Translations under genes and position numbers: made by a program
The notes under the pieces: generated by a model
What the model saw: only the letters and a program-made list of their open reading frames with translations
Told to the model about the DNA's origin: nothing
The model's database searches: none
Shown: in pieces, positions 61,801 to 64,000 of the stretch
How positions within the stretch are numbered: the first letter of the stretch is position 1
How the letters are laid out: the number at the start of each line of letters is the position of its first letter
NCBI GenBank assembly: GCA_963402885.1
Contig: OY727102.1
Span: 12,338,001 to 12,402,000, forward strand
Direction: 5' to 3'
Length of the DNA stretch: 64,000 nucleotides
Source of the DNA: Antedon bifida
Lineage: Eukaryota > Echinodermata > Crinoidea > Comatulida > Antedonidae

Positions 61801-63991
61801 GGATTAAGAAATTACAGCGCTTGGAATAATTTGGCTGCAGTTACAGACGGTGCACACTACATGTTGTTTTTCCATTGCGCATCATTCCAGAGTGTACCAC
61901 AAAATACTCAACTGAGTCAGTGTGCAATATTAATTTTTAAATGACAGAAAACAATGCATGGTACATGATACAAATAAAAGGCAAGGATGCACTTAATTAA
62001 TAATAGAGAATTCTATGATTTAATAGGTTTATTCACTCAACCAATCGTGCGCATCTCAGCTACAAAGTGGAAGTAAACCACCTAGTTGACCTATTTGACG
62101 ATGAACTACGACAAATGCGAGGAAGATTGTACACACCGGGTGGAAACAACGGTTTGCCCTACATTGTTAAAGATAACAAAATACCAGACAGCGTGGATTG
62201 GAGAATAATGGGTAAAGATAATTTTGTTGGGTTTTTTATTTGATACAGCTTGTTCAGGCAAATGACTGTTCTGCCGCAGAGCCCAGGAACGGTAATTAAA
62301 GTTAAAACTTTTTCACAATTTTATAAGATAAATATAATATATTTTCCTTTGTAAAATTGATTTTTCTTTGTATTTGTATATATTTTTACGTACTCAAATA
62401 TAGATCAATTACGATCAATTTTGGGAGAATTTCCTATCTTTAACTTACAAAAAAAGTCCTTTTATTAGCACTATGTAAAAACATCAAAGCGTGATGGAAT
62501 TTAATAAAGAATGTAAAAAAATTATTCGATGATTAAAATGGCATTTAAATACGATTTATTTAAAGGTGCTGTCAGTCAAGTAAAAGACCAAGCAACGTGT
62601 GGTTCATGTTGGAGTTTTGGTACAACTGGAACTATAGAGGGTGCTTATTTTCTCCAGGTATAATGTATTTCTTGTACTGCATGCACTACATTAACCATGA
62701 CTGAATGGCACTAAAGTTTCGTTTCTGAATCTTGCAACTCCATAATGCAATCTAGTGTCTTTTTTTGCCATCACAAACTTAACCTTACCATGTGAGATAA
62801 ACAAGTAGATGCAAGGCACTGTTAAAAAATGAAATAAAACATATTATATAACACCTATTATAAATTCCTGTCATTTGATTGTGACCCACATGGTGTGCAA
62901 TAGTACATACTAAAAAAAATCTGTTTGAAATCCAATAGCAGTATCGTCTGTTGAACAAAAGCAGTGACGAGCACGACAACTGGAACTCTACTTTATTTTC
63001 TTTTTTGAAACTTGCCAACCTTTAAGCTCTGTCTGCACTATCAAACTGTATGTGACAACAAAATGTGATGTACCCATATATGGATATGATATCACTACCA
63101 TATTTGGGCACATCACACTTTTTTGACAAACTAGTTTGATAGTGTAAACAGAGCTTTAAAGAATATTAGACAATTCTTTAATTTTTAATGTTAATTATAA
63201 TTTCCAGACTGGAAAAATGATTCGTCTGTCACAACAGAATCTAATGGACTGCTCATGGAAACGCGGCAACAACGGTTGTGATGGCGGTGAAGAGTGGCGT
63301 TCCTATGAATGGATAAGGGATAATGGAGGTTTGCAGGCTGAGTCAACCTATGGTCATTACCTTGGCCAGGTATTCCTATTTATTTCAATTATTTGTTTCT
63401 TTCAAAACTGTTTTACGCCATTTTTATCATAATGATCATGTTTTTGTATTTTATCTATTGTCTGTGACAAAAAAGGTACATTTAAAAACATGTTTCATGA
63501 TTAAAATTCATCTTTAAAATGGAAGATTCCATTTAATATTATAACTTAACTGACTCCTTGTATTATTTACAATAGAAGATGCCATGAACTTTAATAATAC
63601 TGTATCTCCACATTTGCATTTAAATTATTTATAACTTATCTGTAGAATGGAAGATGCCACTAATAATATAATATTACTGACTTATACTGTATCTATACAT
63701 TTGTATTACTGTACCCTATCTTTACAATTGAAAATGTTACTTGATGTTATGAAATTGCTGTATCTCTGCATCTGTATTATTTTTTTATACACTACCTTTA
63801 GAATGGAAGGTGCCACTTTAACAGTTCAAATATAGCTATAGAGATCACAGACTACTATAACATTACATCTGGAAGTCAGAGTAAGTTGGCCAATGCAATT
63901 GCCAATGTTGGCCCTATTGCTGTTGGGATAGATGCTTCGCACAAGTCATTGTCGTATTACGCCAGTGGAATCTACTACGAAAAGGCATGTG
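55803..63991 (+). CDS. Papain-family (C1A) cysteine protease, counting factor associated protein D-like, 3' truncated by window
   Basis: Nine exons join in phase to about 479 residues: 55803-55854, 58821-58964, 59426-59601, 60693-60933, 61303-61498, 62027-62211, 62566-62657, 63208-63369, 63802-63991. Exon 1 is a signal peptide ([17 protein letters not shown]). A 200-residue N-terminal domain ([19 protein letters not shown]...) follows, then an inhibitor_I29-type propeptide ([16 protein letters not shown] ... [11 protein letters not shown]) and mature papain fold from [22 protein letters not shown] holds the oxyanion Gln and catalytic Cys (codon 62,607-62,609); GNNGCDGG and [10 protein letters not shown] follow. 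The catalytic His and Asn should lie beyond 64,000. Several N-glycosylation sites are present. The extended N-terminal domain distinguishes it from plain cathepsin L. Likely secreted or lysosomal. Confidence 0.9.
55855..56508. other. Start of protease intron 1, with sequence homologous to array units
   Basis: To about 56,375 it aligns loosely with unit sequence following the exon-1 relics: GTTTGTATTAAA, TATGTTGTTAGTTCACCAG, GGCATTTCGATTTTTGTCTG and AGAATAAAGTGTTATG. It lacks the short microsatellite insertion that all units share. It appears to be the unduplicated or oldest version. Confidence 0.6.
56509..57250 (-). mobile_element. 742-bp GACC-microsatellite (pearl/HINE-like) element, most complete copy
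   Basis: Read on the minus strand it begins ACAAGGCCAACAGCCATTAA and continues GTCGCGTGCTACAATGCATA with a long GACC/GACA tract. After a 500-bp body rich in CGCG and TGCGC words comes a second block, AAAACGCATAGTGATACCGG, with another GACC tract, and it ends in a near-hairpin at CACGCGACTA. The two internal CATAGTGATACCGG-GACC blocks are direct repeats. No coding capacity. It lies in protease intron 1. Confidence 0.7.
57251..57861. other. Protease intron 1, no feature recognised
   Basis: A/C-rich stretch with many CC(A/T)GG-like words (for example AAATCCCCAGGGAAAATTAT) and no gene or repeat that I can name. Confidence 0.4.
57862..57979. mobile_element. 118-bp MITE with 24-bp terminal inverted repeats
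   Basis: It begins AAAGCTCTGTCTACACTATC and ends with the exact reverse complement, including the following AAAC/GTTT. The interior contains CATATCA words shared with the other copies. Target duplication is not clear. Related copies are at 13,303, 25,607 and 63,024. Confidence 0.85.
58520..58745 (-). mobile_element. 3' end of a retroposon with (TTA)n tail
   Basis: On the minus strand the sequence runs through GGTCACCTAGGTAGGGGTCC and AATGCGCCTTGAGCACTCTT to GTGCGCTATAAAAATCCTG and then (TTATTA)n. A GCGCTATA-type 3' end with a trinucleotide tail is common in CR1/L2-related LINEs and SINEs of marine invertebrates. Whether it is LINE or SINE cannot be told from the fragment. Confidence 0.6.
63024..63158. 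mobile_element. MITE copy, about 135 bp, same family as 57,862
   Basis: Starts AAGCTCTGTCTGCACTATCA and ends TTTGATAGTGTAAACAGAGC-TTT, with one or two mismatches in each terminal repeat. It lies in the intron just before protease exon 8. Confidence 0.8.
63515..63801. repeat. Decayed tandem repeat of the splice-acceptor region before protease exon 9
   Basis: Blocks like TAGAATGGAAGATGCCACT recur near 63,518, 63,574, 63,645 and 63,729 and finally at the real exon start, 63,801 (TAGAATGGAAGGTGCCACT), spaced by roughly 56-84 bp. Between them AT-rich sequence with CTGTATCT repeats. Only the last copy continues into the conserved protease frame. Confidence 0.65.
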
Positions 63992-64000
63992 GTAAGTACA

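Overview
The window is an AT-rich eukaryotic genomic segment with many short introns and dense non-autonomous mobile elements. A marine deuterostome invertebrate, most likely an echinoderm, fits best. That is inferred from the spectraplakin, the stathmin-domain (STMND1-like) gene, the papain-family protease with a long N-terminal extension, and the repeat classes; it is not shown by any single marker. I saw no virus-derived or LTR elements.

Layout. (1) 1-30,827, plus strand: the 3' part of a spectraplakin gene (dystonin/MACF/Short stop family). It has 36 exons of spectrin-repeat rod, then two EF-hands, a GAS2 microtubule-binding domain, a Ser/Thr/Arg-rich tail and three frame-compatible alternative last exons. 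The gene's 5' end lies outside the window. A large intron at its left edge (to 7,793) holds two nearly identical 1.6-kb elements in inverted orientation, with ends like Helentron/Helitron2 elements. (2) About 32,205-52,531: a tandem array of 3.1-4.4-kb units. Each carries a five-exon minus-strand gene that I read as STMND1-like (stathmin domain-containing, N-myristoylation motif). Five gene copies are present; four are open and one is frameshifted. The array is interleaved with a TTAA-flanked terminal-inverted-repeat element and with GACC-microsatellite elements resembling pearl/HINE elements. (3) 52,532-about 55,480: a decayed CR1/Jockey-like LINE at the right end of the array. (4) 55,660-64,000, plus strand: a secreted or lysosomal papain-family (C1A) protease resembling counting factor associated protein D. 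It has nine exons in the window and runs off the right edge.

The most notable point links (2) and (4). Each array unit also contains a copy of the protease promoter and its signal-peptide exon, head-to-head with the STMND1-like gene. The amplified block is therefore a shared divergent promoter with one whole gene and one exon of the neighbour. The exon copies in the units are broken, while the one feeding the real protease is open. The native protease promoter has lost its own STMND1-like partner at the point where the LINE sits. Presence or absence of the TTAA element, a 280-bp internal duplication and amino-acid differences give a partial order of unit birth, with signs of gene conversion.
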